Notes: generated by a model not told the origin, from the letters alone. Positions 1 through 8,492 are shown, counted from the stretch's first letter. The stretch: DNA of 16,856 nucleotides from Clostridiales bacterium UBA4821 (GCA_002402315.1 DHFP01000112.1:1805-18660), one strand, 5' to 3'. Numbers and translations are program-made.

Positions 1-217
1 CCTGATTGGCATCAGAATGTGATTTCTTCTTAACTTCTAGAATATTCAACAGGTATTGCCTTATATCTTCCAAATTTAACTCCAGAATATCTTTGTTAAC
101 ATAAGCTATCAATTTTTTTATTTGAGAAATATACGCTTTACGGGTTTTTGTACTGTACCCTTTTAATTTCAACTCCCTTTCAGCAGCTTCAATCAAGCTT
201 TGCACTTGTATTGCCAT
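1..217 (-). CDS. Tyrosine recombinase/integrase, N-terminal fragment (runs off window edge)
   Basis: The first 72 codons of a minus-strand gene are visible, from ATG at 217-215 to the window edge. The start is set by a perfect GGAGG (227-231) nine bases upstream. The translation begins MAIQVQSLIEAAERELKLKG and goes on with a GYSTKTRKAYISQIKKL segment and a LNLEDIRQYLLNIL segment. This pattern (short helix, GYSxxTxxAYxxxI, then L..EDIRxYLL) is that of the SAM-like DNA-binding N-terminal domain of phage/integron-type tyrosine recombinases. The catalytic domain with the Arg-His-Arg-Tyr residues would lie outside the window, so activity cannot be judged. It follows the VirB2-like gene by 72 bases with no terminator between, and could be read from the same transcript. 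Its position at the end of a secretion/pilus operon suggests a mobile element, but a chromosomal Xer-like protein is also possible. Confidence 0.8.
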   Translation of the reverse strand, partial: MAIQVQSLIEAAERELKLKGYSTKTRKAYISQIKKLIAYVNKDILELNLEDIRQYLLNILEVKKKSHSDANQ

Positions 218-226
218 GATTATCTA

Positions 227-231
227 CCTCC
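227..231 (-). promoter_or_regulatory. Ribosome binding site of the integrase-like gene
   Basis: A perfect GGAGG on the minus strand sits nine bases before the ATG at 217. It fixes the start of an open frame that is cut by the window edge. Confidence 0.8.
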
Positions 232-289
232 TTAAATATAACATAATTGCTTAGATATTTGAATTGTTTTATTACAAACCAACTTAATT

Positions 290-634
290 TTACCGCACAA
301 AAGAATCTATAGCCTTTAGAATCAATGAGGACCCTGCAACTATGGCATAAGCCCATATAACGTTCTTTGTAAGCCTCTTTCCTTTTACAATCTGTTCCTC
401 GCTGCCAAATGACAGCTTAACCATTAATTGCCCTGTTACAATCCCAATTAGTGCAGCCGCTGTCGACAGTCCTATCAACCAATTGCTAATCTGGGTCACT
501 GCAGTTGACAGCTTCCCGAAGATAGGGGAAGAAGGAACTGTGTTGGCTTCAGCAGCAAAGACTGCTGCTGGGAAAATCAGCAATACCACAACATTAACAA
601 TAAAGACAATTGATTTGGATATCATCTTTTTCAT
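290..634 (-). CDS. VirB2/TrbC-like small membrane pilin of type IV secretion
   Basis: This 114-residue protein has a lysine-containing N-terminus, a hydrophobic signal sequence and a likely signal peptidase I site after VFA (about residue 27). The mature part of about 87 residues has two predicted membrane helices (about 50-71 and 91-109) joined by a short basic loop (SEEQIVKGKRL). Size, signal peptide and two-helix hairpin match the VirB2/TrbC pilin family of conjugation systems, whose subunits sit in the membrane before polymerising. The ATG at 634 has an AGGGGG ribosome binding site 7 bases upstream. The gene comes last in the operon, behind a 135-base gap that holds a long inverted repeat. 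A VirB4 ATPase at the other end of the locus supports the assignment. VirB2-like proteins are weakly conserved, so this rests on architecture, not on a sequence signature; another small two-helix secretion component remains possible. Confidence 0.65.
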   Translation of the reverse strand: MKKMISKSIVFIVNVVVLLIFPAAVFAAEANTVPSSPIFGKLSTAVTQISNWLIGLSTAAALIGIVTGQLMVKLSFGSEEQIVKGKRLTKNVIWAYAIVAGSSLILKAIDSFVR

Positions 635-681
635 GTCAGACCCCCTATAAAATTACTCATTTTAAAATTTTCTATATTAAA

Positions 682-755
682 AGCAATAAAGAATTTGCTA
701 TTGAAAATTTCAGTAGGAAATTGTCTTTCGATAGTTTTGTAAATTCTTTATTGCT
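682..755 (-). repeat. Long imperfect hairpin between the TadE-like and VirB2-like genes
   Basis: A perfect 15-base inverted repeat has arms at 682-696 (agcaataaagaattt) and 741-755. Inside it lie a 9-base imperfect pair (698-706 ctattgaaa with 727-735 tttcgatag, one mismatch) and a perfect 6-base pair (706-711 aatttc with 717-722 gaaatt) around a 5-base loop. The left end of the transcript copy begins 14 bases after the stop of the upstream gene. The stem is AT-rich and has no U-tract, so it is not a standard terminator. It may protect or process the mRNA around the downstream pilin gene. Confidence 0.7.
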
Positions 756-769
756 ACATATATATTTGA

Positions 770-1192
770 CTACCTTTTGCTGATACTTTGTTTTCTTATA
801 TTCATCTGCACGATATTTTCCTGCTTGGCTGCCGATAATCTTCCATTATCAAGAACCGGTAATGCCATCTTGTAATTGTAATATATATCCAGGAATATGG
901 GCTCGCCGTATTCCTCCGGTGCATTTGTTGCATTGATTGTAATTTCATTAGTATTAAATCCTGCAGAAGCCACATCATTTAAGAGGTTGTTCCTTTCATC
1001 CGGAGTTAAGTATCCATACTCCTCCATTACAAAAATATACTTTAAAGAATGGCTTGAAAGCTTTTCATACCAAATAAAAGGCATCAGGTAATTTACGCAG
1101 AAGACAGTCAATAAAGCTAATAGGAATAATGATATTGCAATTACTATAGGCGTGGTTAATACTGCTGAACCTTTATTTGATTTAATATTCAT
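770..1192 (-). CDS. TadE/TadF-like one-helix pseudopilin-type protein
   Basis: This 140-residue protein starts with a short basic stretch, a KG pair (residues 7-8) and then one hydrophobic helix (about 13-34), followed by an extracytoplasmic domain of about 100 residues. That is the layout of TadE/TadF minor pilins, which a prepilin peptidase processes after the glycine. The usual Glu at +5 is absent (it is Thr here), so processing is uncertain. The soluble part contains EEYGYLTPDE and EYGEPIFLDIYYNYK, which may belong to a small clostridial family such as DUF4320 (from memory, unchecked). The ATG has a strong GGGGGGAAGAGG binding site, and the upstream TadE-like gene ends only 12 bases before. 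A minor subunit or anchor of the Tad-like pilus is the likely role. Confidence 0.6.
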   Translation of the reverse strand: MNIKSNKGSAVLTTPIVIAISLFLLALLTVFCVNYLMPFIWYEKLSSHSLKYIFVMEEYGYLTPDERNNLLNDVASAGFNTNEITINATNAPEEYGEPIFLDIYYNYKMALPVLDNGRLSAAKQENIVQMNIRKQSISKR

Positions 1193-1204
1193 GCCTCTTC
1201 CCCC

Positions 1205-1720
1205 CTACTTTTGAATCCTGTCCACTTTAACATCCTGGTGGATTCTGAAGTAAAAAATATTCGACAAAGCATTTTTAAATACGATTGGCGTTACCTTTAC
1301 CCCTATTTCTGCGTGTATTGTCGGTTCAGTAATTGTCTCACCAGTTACATTATCTACTGTAGTTGTTGTAAAGTATTCGTATTGCAGTATATCTATCTGC
1401 TCTATCAATCTATTCCCCGACTTTAGATTATCATCCAGGTTATAATTGTACTGGAGCACTTTCTTGAAATAATTATAATAATCATCCCTGCTGATACTGG
1501 AAATTTCTCTCTTCTCCATATCCCGGTTTAATGCAAGTATAGCCGATCGGTTAATTAAAAACATGTCCACTTTTACTGTGTATAAGACTGAGTTTACATG
1601 GCTCATAAATACAGCAGCGGCAAATAGGAATAAAAACATTGCTGAAAAGCCCATTAAAACTATTATCAATAATAAATTTGTTTCTCCTCTACAGCTTCTT
1701 AACCTTTTAATATTTATCAC
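1205..1720 (-). CDS. TadE/TadF-like one-helix pseudopilin-type protein
   Basis: This 171-residue protein starts at GTG (1720-1718), 10 bases after the stop of the giant secreted protein, with a weak GGTGAT binding site. A basic N-terminus (MINIKRLRSCRG) is followed by one long hydrophobic segment (about 15-39) and an extracytoplasmic domain with an NRSAILALNRDMEKRE helix and a C-terminal beta-rich part. The RG-E junction at residues 11-13 resembles a prepilin peptidase site of TadE/TadF minor pilins, although the Glu falls at +1 and not +5. It is paired with a second gene of the same layout directly downstream, as TadE and TadF usually are. The sequence itself carries no other signature I recognise. 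A minor pilin or pilus-base component is inferred mainly from the Tad context. Confidence 0.55.
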   Translation of the reverse strand: MINIKRLRSCRGETNLLLIIVLMGFSAMFLFLFAAAVFMSHVNSVLYTVKVDMFLINRSAILALNRDMEKREISSISRDDYYNYFKKVLQYNYNLDDNLKSGNRLIEQIDILQYEYFTTTTVDNVTGETITEPTIHAEIGVKVTPIVFKNALSNIFYFRIHQDVKVDRIQK

Positions 1721-1730
1721 AGTATCACCA

Positions 1731-4700
1731 TCAGTTATAGTTATTCTTGAAATACTCTTCTATGTAATCTGTTGTCTCCCAAGTGCTTTGACTTACCGGA
1801 TTATGGCCGCCGGGGTTGTCAATATACGGCCTTATATCCCTGTTAAAGAGAGTATCCCATCTTTCGAATACATCAAATTTAATATTCTTCTCTATATATC
1901 TGCTGCCACTGTATATTTTCAGCTTAAGTACAAACGGTTCTTTAATCCTTTCAAGAAGCTTTGATTTATCTATGTTGAATGCGCTCCCGCTTTCTTCCCT
2001 TAACGTATACCAGGAATGTAACGATTGCTTTGTTCCATATGGAATCAAGTAATATATTGTGTATATATTGTTTAAGCTTGTTGCAGCTTTTGCTGCTTTG
2101 GTAAAGTTTTTAGGAAAAGAATAATAGTTTTTGAGAGCATCTAAAGAAGCATATTCCGGCGTCCTTCCTCTATTTACAACATCATCCCATTCAAATCTTT
2201 GCGTTAACTGATCCAATATTTTAACAGAATTATCCTTGGTATAGTCCTCAACCGGACCATCGAAGTTCATCTGAATTTTATCTGCATAGCCTTTTGTCAA
2301 TACTTTTATGCCCATTTCATGACCTGCAAGTATAAATCCTGCTGAGCCTGAATGCCTTGTGCTTGGTGATCTGCATAGTGTTTCAACCAACGGTTTGCTT
2401 ATATCTCCATCCTGATATAAGGTTCTTCTCATCTCATATCCTGATACCTCTATCTTCTCCCATAGATGGCCTGTATCAGTATCTGCTTCGGTCTTGCCGT
2501 TGGCTGCCCTTGTAGTAAATGTTCCTGTGACTGTTTTCCCTGCCGGTCCTCCTGCAGCTCCTTCAGGATATTGAATGTTAGCACTTTCCCAATACTTATG
2601 AGTAGCGTCCTGACTTATCAAGTTTAGGTTATATTGTACGGCTCCTGGTGTAGGATTAAGTACTGCAGATACACTGGTTGCATGTAATGTAGTCCTGCAT
2701 GTTATCTTAAAGTCTGTCTTTGTTTCAATGCTGTCAGGCACATTACCAACAGGGCTTAAGAATACATCTACGTGTAATTTAGCAGGGTGCGTGGCTGTCA
2801 TTAAAGCATTTGTACCTTTATACGTAATATCATAATCGCCAATCGGCTGTGTGACCGGGACAGTATAACTTCCTGACCAAGTATTTTCAAAATTACCAAC
2901 CGGATTATTATTAATAAGGTTTACAGTACCAGTAGGCATTACAACTGAAGCGCTTGTACAGTATCCTTTTGTACTCGCTGTTATTTGAACTGTTTCTCCA
3001 GGAGCTGCATAAACATCATTGCCGGCAACCTCAGCTCCAACTCCTATTTGAAATGTTTCATAATCCGAAGCAGTATCACCGCTCGGTATTGCTGCTTTAA
3101 ACTCAGCGTACCTTAATGGGCCGGAAGTCTGATTGTATATACCAAAAGCAGCATTATTGGGAATGGTTAAATTATACTTCCATTTCTTATCTCCTGAACC
3201 ATTAAGGCCATCATAAGTCATGGTGTATGTTTGTCCAAATACTATCAATTTCATATCATTAACATACTTTGAGCTTGTAGCAGTAATTGTATAAGTTGCT
3301 CCCTTGTTAACATTGGATGGCATTACTCCATCTGGATTAATAGGTGTTGATACCGTAAACGATATATCTATTGACTTCTGTAAGCCGTTATTTGCTGTCA
3401 GAGTAACAGTGTACAATCCGTTTTTCATGGTAGTTGGCAAGGTAATTGTCTTTCCCCAGGTTAATTTTCCAGGTATATATGTAAGCAAATTAGACGGATG
3501 TATCAGGCCATTCTGCCTAACCCCACCATAGTTGAAATTTATTTTAGTGGTATTAGGTTCATATCTTGCCCTAAATAAATCCGGCCTGGCAATATGGTAA
3601 TTATCCGGATATGCTCCACCCATGAAAAGATTAATTTGGTCAAGTGACCAAACCTCATTAGAAAATACAGATTTACCTGTTTGAGTGCCTAAAGAATGGT
3701 AATAATGAGCTGTGGTACTTGCAGACTCATCATATAATCTTGTCCTGAATCTTGAATTTAGGTCAGGCTGAAATCCTTCCATTGTCCGGTTGCCAGTAAC
3801 TTGTCCTACATAAGTGCCGTCTTGATAAACTTTATAAACATTACCCTCAAACGTTATGGTTACAGGCTTGTTCCAATATGGAAGGTCTATTTGCTTGTCC
3901 CAAATCTGAGCATAGGCACGATAGCCCTTAGAATAACCACCTTTCCATGTCCAAGATAATTCTCCACTATAAGAGAACCAGGTAGGTGCGGAATCTATAC
4001 TTCGAGCAACCTTATAATATGCCATAGTACCAAATGATGTCGTAGGATTTCTATAAGGACTAATATCAAAAACACTTCCTGCATAATTATGAGCAATGTA
4101 ATAATTGTATATGCAAGATACATGTGAATCATAAACAGTTTTTTCAGTAAAATTATATGTTTCAGAGTACCCATTATCATTAAGAGAAGGAATTATAATC
4201 GTTCCTTTATTTCCGAAAACAAATGGTTCTTCTGGCATACGGTAAAAGTCATGCTCAAAAAACTGTGTATAGTCACCATCAGTAGATACATTGCCGTTGA
4301 AAGCTGCCATCCAGTTAGATAGATTACCGTCTTTATAACTCCACCCACCTGAAGCAACGGCTATGTTTGTTTCATAATACTTTTTGCCGGTTTTATCTAA
4401 TGTACCACTTCCGTAGCCTTTACTGATTGTATAGCTTACTTGATTACATTCTGGAGCAGAATCCGTTTCTGCGTTTATAGTCATATTTTCACCGGCCGGC
4501 AAAACATTAGGAGTAACAGTACCAGTTATATCAAGCTTTGCGGCAGGGTCATTCTCGCCCATAGCTCCGTCCTGGTACAAATCATTTGCCCTTACTCCTA
4601 CTTTGAGGTTATTAAGGTCAAGCCCAAGAGAAGAAGGATTCCAACTAATAGTTGTTGTGCCGTTAACAGTCTGGCCAAGATAATTCCAGGTACTATTTTT

Positions 4701-6284
4701 ATAGTAGTAGTATTTGTATACCAATTGATTCTGAGGCGTATAATCATCAACTGAAGGTCCATGAGTAATAGCTGAAGGTGTTGCAATAATACCTCCCGGC
4801 CTCGAAGGAGGATTGTCTGTTATTGAAACGTCCCTATTATATCTAATCTTTACCCAACCGTTATAAGCATAGCCGTTAACATTTTCAATAACATCATAGG
4901 AATATGTTAAAGAACCGTCATAAAATCTATTTTTAGTAAAATATTTATAGCTTAACTTTGAACTATAAGGATAATAATTCCTAAATACACCCCCGTATAA
5001 GCCGTAATTACCCATAGTTAAAAATTTAAAGTGTCGCACTATAGTCTCCCAAGAATATGTTCTTGTTGACCAAAAGGTAGACTGGTCCTCGACTTTCGTT
5101 ATCTCTGGTAGGCATGGACCTGCAGGAAACTCTTTGTCATGTTCTTTTAATCTAAATTTTTCAGTAAGATTAACACTTGAATTTGTAACCTCAAATGTGG
5201 CAGAAAGAGTATTATTACTATTTAAATCCGCTCCATATTTAGATAAATCAGATGAAGTAAAATATAACTTTGATCCAACTGTAGCAGAAAACATATTAGA
5301 TGAAGGATTAGTTACTATACCTAGACTTGGTGTAGCTCCCAAGTAGTAACCCCAGAAATCCACGCTGCCAAGGTCTGATTTATTAAGAGCCTTATTATAA
5401 TTGACGACATCACCTGCATATCCTGTAGGAATATACCCTGTTGCTCCCGGTGTAGTAGTTGCCCTGTAAATATAATTCGGCATTACTGTAGAACCCATAC
5501 AAGCGAAATGTTTATCTAAATGTCTATCAACCCAAAAGTATCCATGATAATTAGAAGTAGTCCTGGTTATTTCTTTCTTCTGTAATGGATTACCCCCGCT
5601 AAATTCAGCCCATATATAACTGCTGTCATATTTAGGAGTAACCGAACCGGTAGCAGGATCAGCTACTACAGTAATATTGCCGTCAACTGTACCTTTTAGC
5701 GCCACTTTAGGAGCCACATAGTTCTGATTAGTATTATCATCAGGAGCTGTAAAAGTAACTGTTTCAGATTGTATTGGCAAACTAGGATCATCCCTTAATT
5801 CGCCCTTAGATGTATCCGGAGCAATGTAAAATGTACTACCGCTAAATGTGGCACTTATAAAGTCACCTGAAACATTAGAAACACTATTGATTGAAACAGT
5901 ATTGCCATTGTTGTCTCTAGCTGTTGTGACAATATTACCTGAATTGTCTGCTGTTGCATCAGTAAGATTTAGCGTGCCTATTTTAGTTACAGTTTGAGAA
6001 CCGGATTTGTATGTACCATTTCTCAAGCTAAGATTGACAGAACCTGAACCAACACTAGATGAAGAGATAATACCGTTATCGACATAAGAATCGATAACTT
6101 GTACATTTTTGTATGAAGAATCAAAGCTTATTGAGCATGAGTGACTTTGAGTAGAGCCTGATGAAGAAAAAGGCAGTATTTTTTCTTCAGTAAGTGTTGC
6201 CACTCTTTGTATAGAAGCAAACGAACCAAAAGGAATTGAATTAAGTAACAAACTGATAATTAAAATTACCGATAGCCTTCTCAT
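1731..6284 (-). CDS. Giant secreted surface protein with Ig-like repeats, putative pilus-associated adhesin
   Basis: The 1517-residue protein opens with a signal peptide (MRRLSVILIISLLLNSIPFG, cut near SFA at about residue 23). The ATG at 6284 has a GAGGTG binding site. Residues about 30-240 are rich in Ser, Thr, Gly and Asn, typical of a secreted beta-rich stalk. Residues 497-590 look like one Ig/FN3-type unit. Residues about 640-920 are rich in Tyr and Trp. Residues about 925-1275 look like three to four tandem Ig-like sandwiches with recurring P..V..G..YTITA starts and G.Y..T ends. Residues about 1278-1517 form a different C-terminal domain. There is no LPxTG motif, SLH repeat or C-terminal membrane helix, so anchoring must be indirect. 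The SLH protein encoded 21 bases upstream is an obvious partner. I do not recognise the family; adhesion or pilus-tip function is inference from size, secretion and operon position. Confidence 0.75.
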   Translation of the reverse strand: MRRLSVILIISLLLNSIPFGSFASIQRVATLTEEKILPFSSSGSTQSHSCSISFDSSYKNVQVIDSYVDNGIISSSSVGSGSVNLSLRNGTYKSGSQTVTKIGTLNLTDATADNSGNIVTTARDNNGNTVSINSVSNVSGDFISATFSGSTFYIAPDTSKGELRDDPSLPIQSETVTFTAPDDNTNQNYVAPKVALKGTVDGNITVVADPATGSVTPKYDSSYIWAEFSGGNPLQKKEITRTTSNYHGYFWVDRHLDKHFACMGSTVMPNYIYRATTTPGATGYIPTGYAGDVVNYNKALNKSDLGSVDFWGYYLGATPSLGIVTNPSSNMFSATVGSKLYFTSSDLSKYGADLNSNNTLSATFEVTNSSVNLTEKFRLKEHDKEFPAGPCLPEITKVEDQSTFWSTRTYSWETIVRHFKFLTMGNYGLYGGVFRNYYPYSSKLSYKYFTKNRFYDGSLTYSYDVIENVNGYAYNGWVKIRYNRDVSITDNPPSRPGGIIATPSAITHGPSVDDYTPQNQLVYKYYYYKNSTWNYLGQTVNGTTTISWNPSSLGLDLNNLKVGVRANDLYQDGAMGENDPAAKLDITGTVTPNVLPAGENMTINAETDSAPECNQVSYTISKGYGSGTLDKTGKKYYETNIAVASGGWSYKDGNLSNWMAAFNGNVSTDGDYTQFFEHDFYRMPEEPFVFGNKGTIIIPSLNDNGYSETYNFTEKTVYDSHVSCIYNYYIAHNYAGSVFDISPYRNPTTSFGTMAYYKVARSIDSAPTWFSYSGELSWTWKGGYSKGYRAYAQIWDKQIDLPYWNKPVTITFEGNVYKVYQDGTYVGQVTGNRTMEGFQPDLNSRFRTRLYDESASTTAHYYHSLGTQTGKSVFSNEVWSLDQINLFMGGAYPDNYHIARPDLFRARYEPNTTKINFNYGGVRQNGLIHPSNLLTYIPGKLTWGKTITLPTTMKNGLYTVTLTANNGLQKSIDISFTVSTPINPDGVMPSNVNKGATYTITATSSKYVNDMKLIVFGQTYTMTYDGLNGSGDKKWKYNLTIPNNAAFGIYNQTSGPLRYAEFKAAIPSGDTASDYETFQIGVGAEVAGNDVYAAPGETVQITASTKGYCTSASVVMPTGTVNLINNNPVGNFENTWSGSYTVPVTQPIGDYDITYKGTNALMTATHPAKLHVDVFLSPVGNVPDSIETKTDFKITCRTTLHATSVSAVLNPTPGAVQYNLNLISQDATHKYWESANIQYPEGAAGGPAGKTVTGTFTTRAANGKTEADTDTGHLWEKIEVSGYEMRRTLYQDGDISKPLVETLCRSPSTRHSGSAGFILAGHEMGIKVLTKGYADKIQMNFDGPVEDYTKDNSVKILDQLTQRFEWDDVVNRGRTPEYASLDALKNYYSFPKNFTKAAKAATSLNNIYTIYYLIPYGTKQSLHSWYTLREESGSAFNIDKSKLLERIKEPFVLKLKIYSGSRYIEKNIKFDVFERWDTLFNRDIRPYIDNPGGHNPVSQSTWETTDYIEEYFKNNYN

Positions 6285-6305
6285 TCTCTTTCACCTCACA
6301 AAACA

Positions 6306-7679
6306 TTACTTACCGTAAACAATATCTAAGCATCTTTGGTCATCAGAAGTATCATTCCACAAACTTATAGTGCAAGATTCTGGAAGCTTGTTAACCATAA
6401 TAAATTGTGTATATTTATATGTATCACCATATTGCACAAATCTTCCAATATATGAACCTGGGTATTTATTTAGACTCTTATCTTTATAGAGTTCTATATT
6501 TCCATTTAGTTCTTTTTTTGCTTTGTATTGTTCTATTGCTATTGTGCTATAGAAACTTGTAGCAAATATATCTCCATTACTTTCTTCCCTTATTTGAGGA
6601 ACAGAACCTAGGGTGCTTAAAGTAGTAGCAGAATTGGTGCTAATAGTATAGTCTATTGCAATTACATTACATTCATCAAAAGTATACATGTACTTACTAA
6701 AATCTTGGCCATTTTTTATAACTCTTAATATTTGGTACTTAATGGCTTCTTGTGTATTATAAATATCTTTAAAATTCTCAAATGCTTTCTGGTATTCAAC
6801 AGGAGCATCTATCCCTTTTGACTTGGATATTCTAAATGCTTTAACCTTATCTACTGTAAGTTCAAAATCCAGTACCTTAGATCCAACACCAGTACCGTTT
6901 TCCAACTTATGAAATTTAGAAGGAAGTAAATCTGCATAGGTTGTCCAAGTTCCACCTACATAGCCTTCTTTTCTTTGTTCTGTTGGCTCAGTTGAAATAT
7001 CACCTTCCGGAATACTATATGAGTCAATTAAATCACTCTTCTCGATATACCTCAAAATCATTGCTGAAATTTCTGCCCTGGTTGCAGTTTTATCCAGGCC
7101 GATAGTTCCATCCGGAAAACCATTCATTATTTGTGTTCCTGCCATGATGTTAATAATCTTTTTACTCTTGTCGTCTTGTGTCTCGTCTTTGAATATGGAT
7201 TTAACTCTTTGGTCGTTATTAACTATCTTCTTAGTATTATCAGAAGAATATGCTATCATTTTGGCTACTTCATATCTTGTTATTTCACCATTAGGCATAA
7301 AGTTGTTATAATCACCGGTTTCAATAATACCCAGCTTCTGAGCAGTGCCAATATGCTTACTTGCCCAATGTGATTTAGGTACATCGGGAAATGTTGAATA
7401 GTCTGAAGGAGTTACATCTCGTGCTCTAATAAGAACAGTTACAAACTCAGCCCTGCTCATAGCCTTTTGAGGCTTGAAGGTCCCATCAGGATAACCATTA
7501 AGAATTTTAGTTTCTTGTGCAGCCAGCTTGCTAATGGTTTCTTTAGCCCAATGACTATCAGCAACATCGCTGAAAGATATTTTGCTTGTATCTGCATTGG
7601 GGTTGTAAGGTACCTTTGCGAAAGAACTTAACGGTATTATTAACATCAGTGATAGAGTTAGTAATAATTTCCTAAACAT
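6306..7679 (-). CDS. S-layer homology (SLH) domain protein with unknown C-terminal domain
   Basis: The 457-residue protein has a signal peptide (cut near SSFA, residue 21) and three SLH repeats at about 36-85, 97-145 and 162-210. Each shows the family pattern: F.DV..SHWA..I, then G..dGtF.P...hsRaEf. Examples are NGYPDGTFKP with SRAEFV, and NGFPDGTIG with TRAEIS. SLH triplets bind pyruvylated secondary cell-wall polymer, so the protein should sit on the outer face of the wall. A linker rich in Glu, Pro and Thr (about 215-240) leads to a C-terminal domain of about 215 residues that I do not recognise; it may bind a partner. The ATG has AGGAGG 8 bases upstream, overlapping the stop of the preceding gene. 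The next gene codes for a giant secreted protein lacking an anchor, so this protein may tether it or the pilus base to the wall. Confidence 0.85.
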   Translation of the reverse strand: MFRKLLLTLSLMLIIPLSSFAKVPYNPNADTSKISFSDVADSHWAKETISKLAAQETKILNGYPDGTFKPQKAMSRAEFVTVLIRARDVTPSDYSTFPDVPKSHWASKHIGTAQKLGIIETGDYNNFMPNGEITRYEVAKMIAYSSDNTKKIVNNDQRVKSIFKDETQDDKSKKIINIMAGTQIMNGFPDGTIGLDKTATRAEISAMILRYIEKSDLIDSYSIPEGDISTEPTEQRKEGYVGGTWTTYADLLPSKFHKLENGTGVGSKVLDFELTVDKVKAFRISKSKGIDAPVEYQKAFENFKDIYNTQEAIKYQILRVIKNGQDFSKYMYTFDECNVIAIDYTISTNSATTLSTLGSVPQIREESNGDIFATSFYSTIAIEQYKAKKELNGNIELYKDKSLNKYPGSYIGRFVQYGDTYKYTQFIMVNKLPESCTISLWNDTSDDQRCLDIVYGK

Positions 7680-7691
7680 AGGTTTTACCTC

Positions 7692-8483
7692 CTAGAAATA
7701 TTTGTTTATACTCTTCCGGGCATTACCCAGGCCTTTCCTGAATTCTTCCTCCATGGCATCGAATATTACTTCCTTCTCATTTTTCATGGGCGCATCATAA
7801 TATTTTCCCTTAATTGTACTGTAGAAATATAATTCATAACCGGCAGTACTTTTCTCAAGCTTGTTCCGTATAGCGTCTATTTCTGCTTTACCGCAATAGG
7901 GAAGCATTATTAGGATAAAATCCTTATAATATTCAGCCATATCCGTATCTCTCAGACAGGTCCGGAATGTATCAACTGCCGTTTTTATATCTTCCGGGGA
8001 TACCTGATTCTTCAAAAAACCGGCCAGCAGAAAAGCCAGGGGAGTTTTCCCCCTGTTTGCCCTTTTTATTTCTGTTTTTATATAGTCTTCGATACTCCAG
8101 CAAACACTGTTATTGCTCACGGGAACAATACTGTCCGATTCTCCGGCCGGAATGCTCTCAATAAGGCAATTCAATCTTTGTGCAGCCGCTTCAGGATTGT
8201 ACGGTTTTCTAATGATATCTTTACAGCCCAGCTTGATGCATAACGTTATAAACCTGTCGTCTATGTAATCGGAAATTACAACCGGATTTAACTCCGGGAG
8301 GTTTTTATTCTCCAATGCTTTTAGCAGCTGTTCCTTGCCCGAGGCGCACAGAATCACCAAACAGTACCCGGCGGGATCAATGTCTTTATCCCAATCTGTT
8401 CTATGTTCCAGGACAACATTGTAATTTTTCAGTGCATCTCTCAGTTCATTATGCGGCTGCTTGTCTATAATCAGTATTTTCAT
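7692..8483 (-). CDS. Degenerate receiver-GGDEF protein (probably catalytically inactive)
   Basis: The 263-residue soluble protein has two halves. Residues 1-110 follow the response-regulator receiver pattern: ILIID at 3-7 and a KP pair at 93-94 are kept, but the phospho-accepting Asp is replaced by Cys46 in CLVILCAS. Residues 128-263 follow the GGDEF cyclase pattern: IEDYIKTEIKRANR (131-144), PLAFLLAGF, FRTCLRDTDMAEYYKDF (173-189) and ILIMLP. The GGDEF loop itself reads YYKDF (185-189), without the glycines and the Glu needed for GTP binding and catalysis. It therefore looks like a phosphorylation-blind, cyclase-dead scaffold or sensor. The ATG has AGGAGG six bases upstream and lies 9 bases after the cpaB stop. 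A cytoplasmic role in controlling pilus assembly is likely but unproven. The receiver half is a confident call from layout, the GGDEF half slightly less so. Confidence 0.65.
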   Translation of the reverse strand: MKILIIDKQPHNELRDALKNYNVVLEHRTDWDKDIDPAGYCLVILCASGKEQLLKALENKNLPELNPVVISDYIDDRFITLCIKLGCKDIIRKPYNPEAAAQRLNCLIESIPAGESDSIVPVSNNSVCWSIEDYIKTEIKRANRGKTPLAFLLAGFLKNQVSPEDIKTAVDTFRTCLRDTDMAEYYKDFILIMLPYCGKAEIDAIRNKLEKSTAGYELYFYSTIKGKYYDAPMKNEKEVIFDAMEEEFRKGLGNARKSINKYF

Positions 8484-8492
8484 ATCATCCTC

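Noticed and set aside
235..263. Promoter-like pair for the integrase gene (TTCAAA, 17 bases, TATATT on the minus strand).
   Set aside because: The -10-like box ends three bases before the GGAGG; the transcript would begin within the ribosome binding site.
218..289. Intrinsic terminator after the VirB2-like gene.
   Set aside because: The stretch is AT-rich with no stable GC stem followed by a U-tract.
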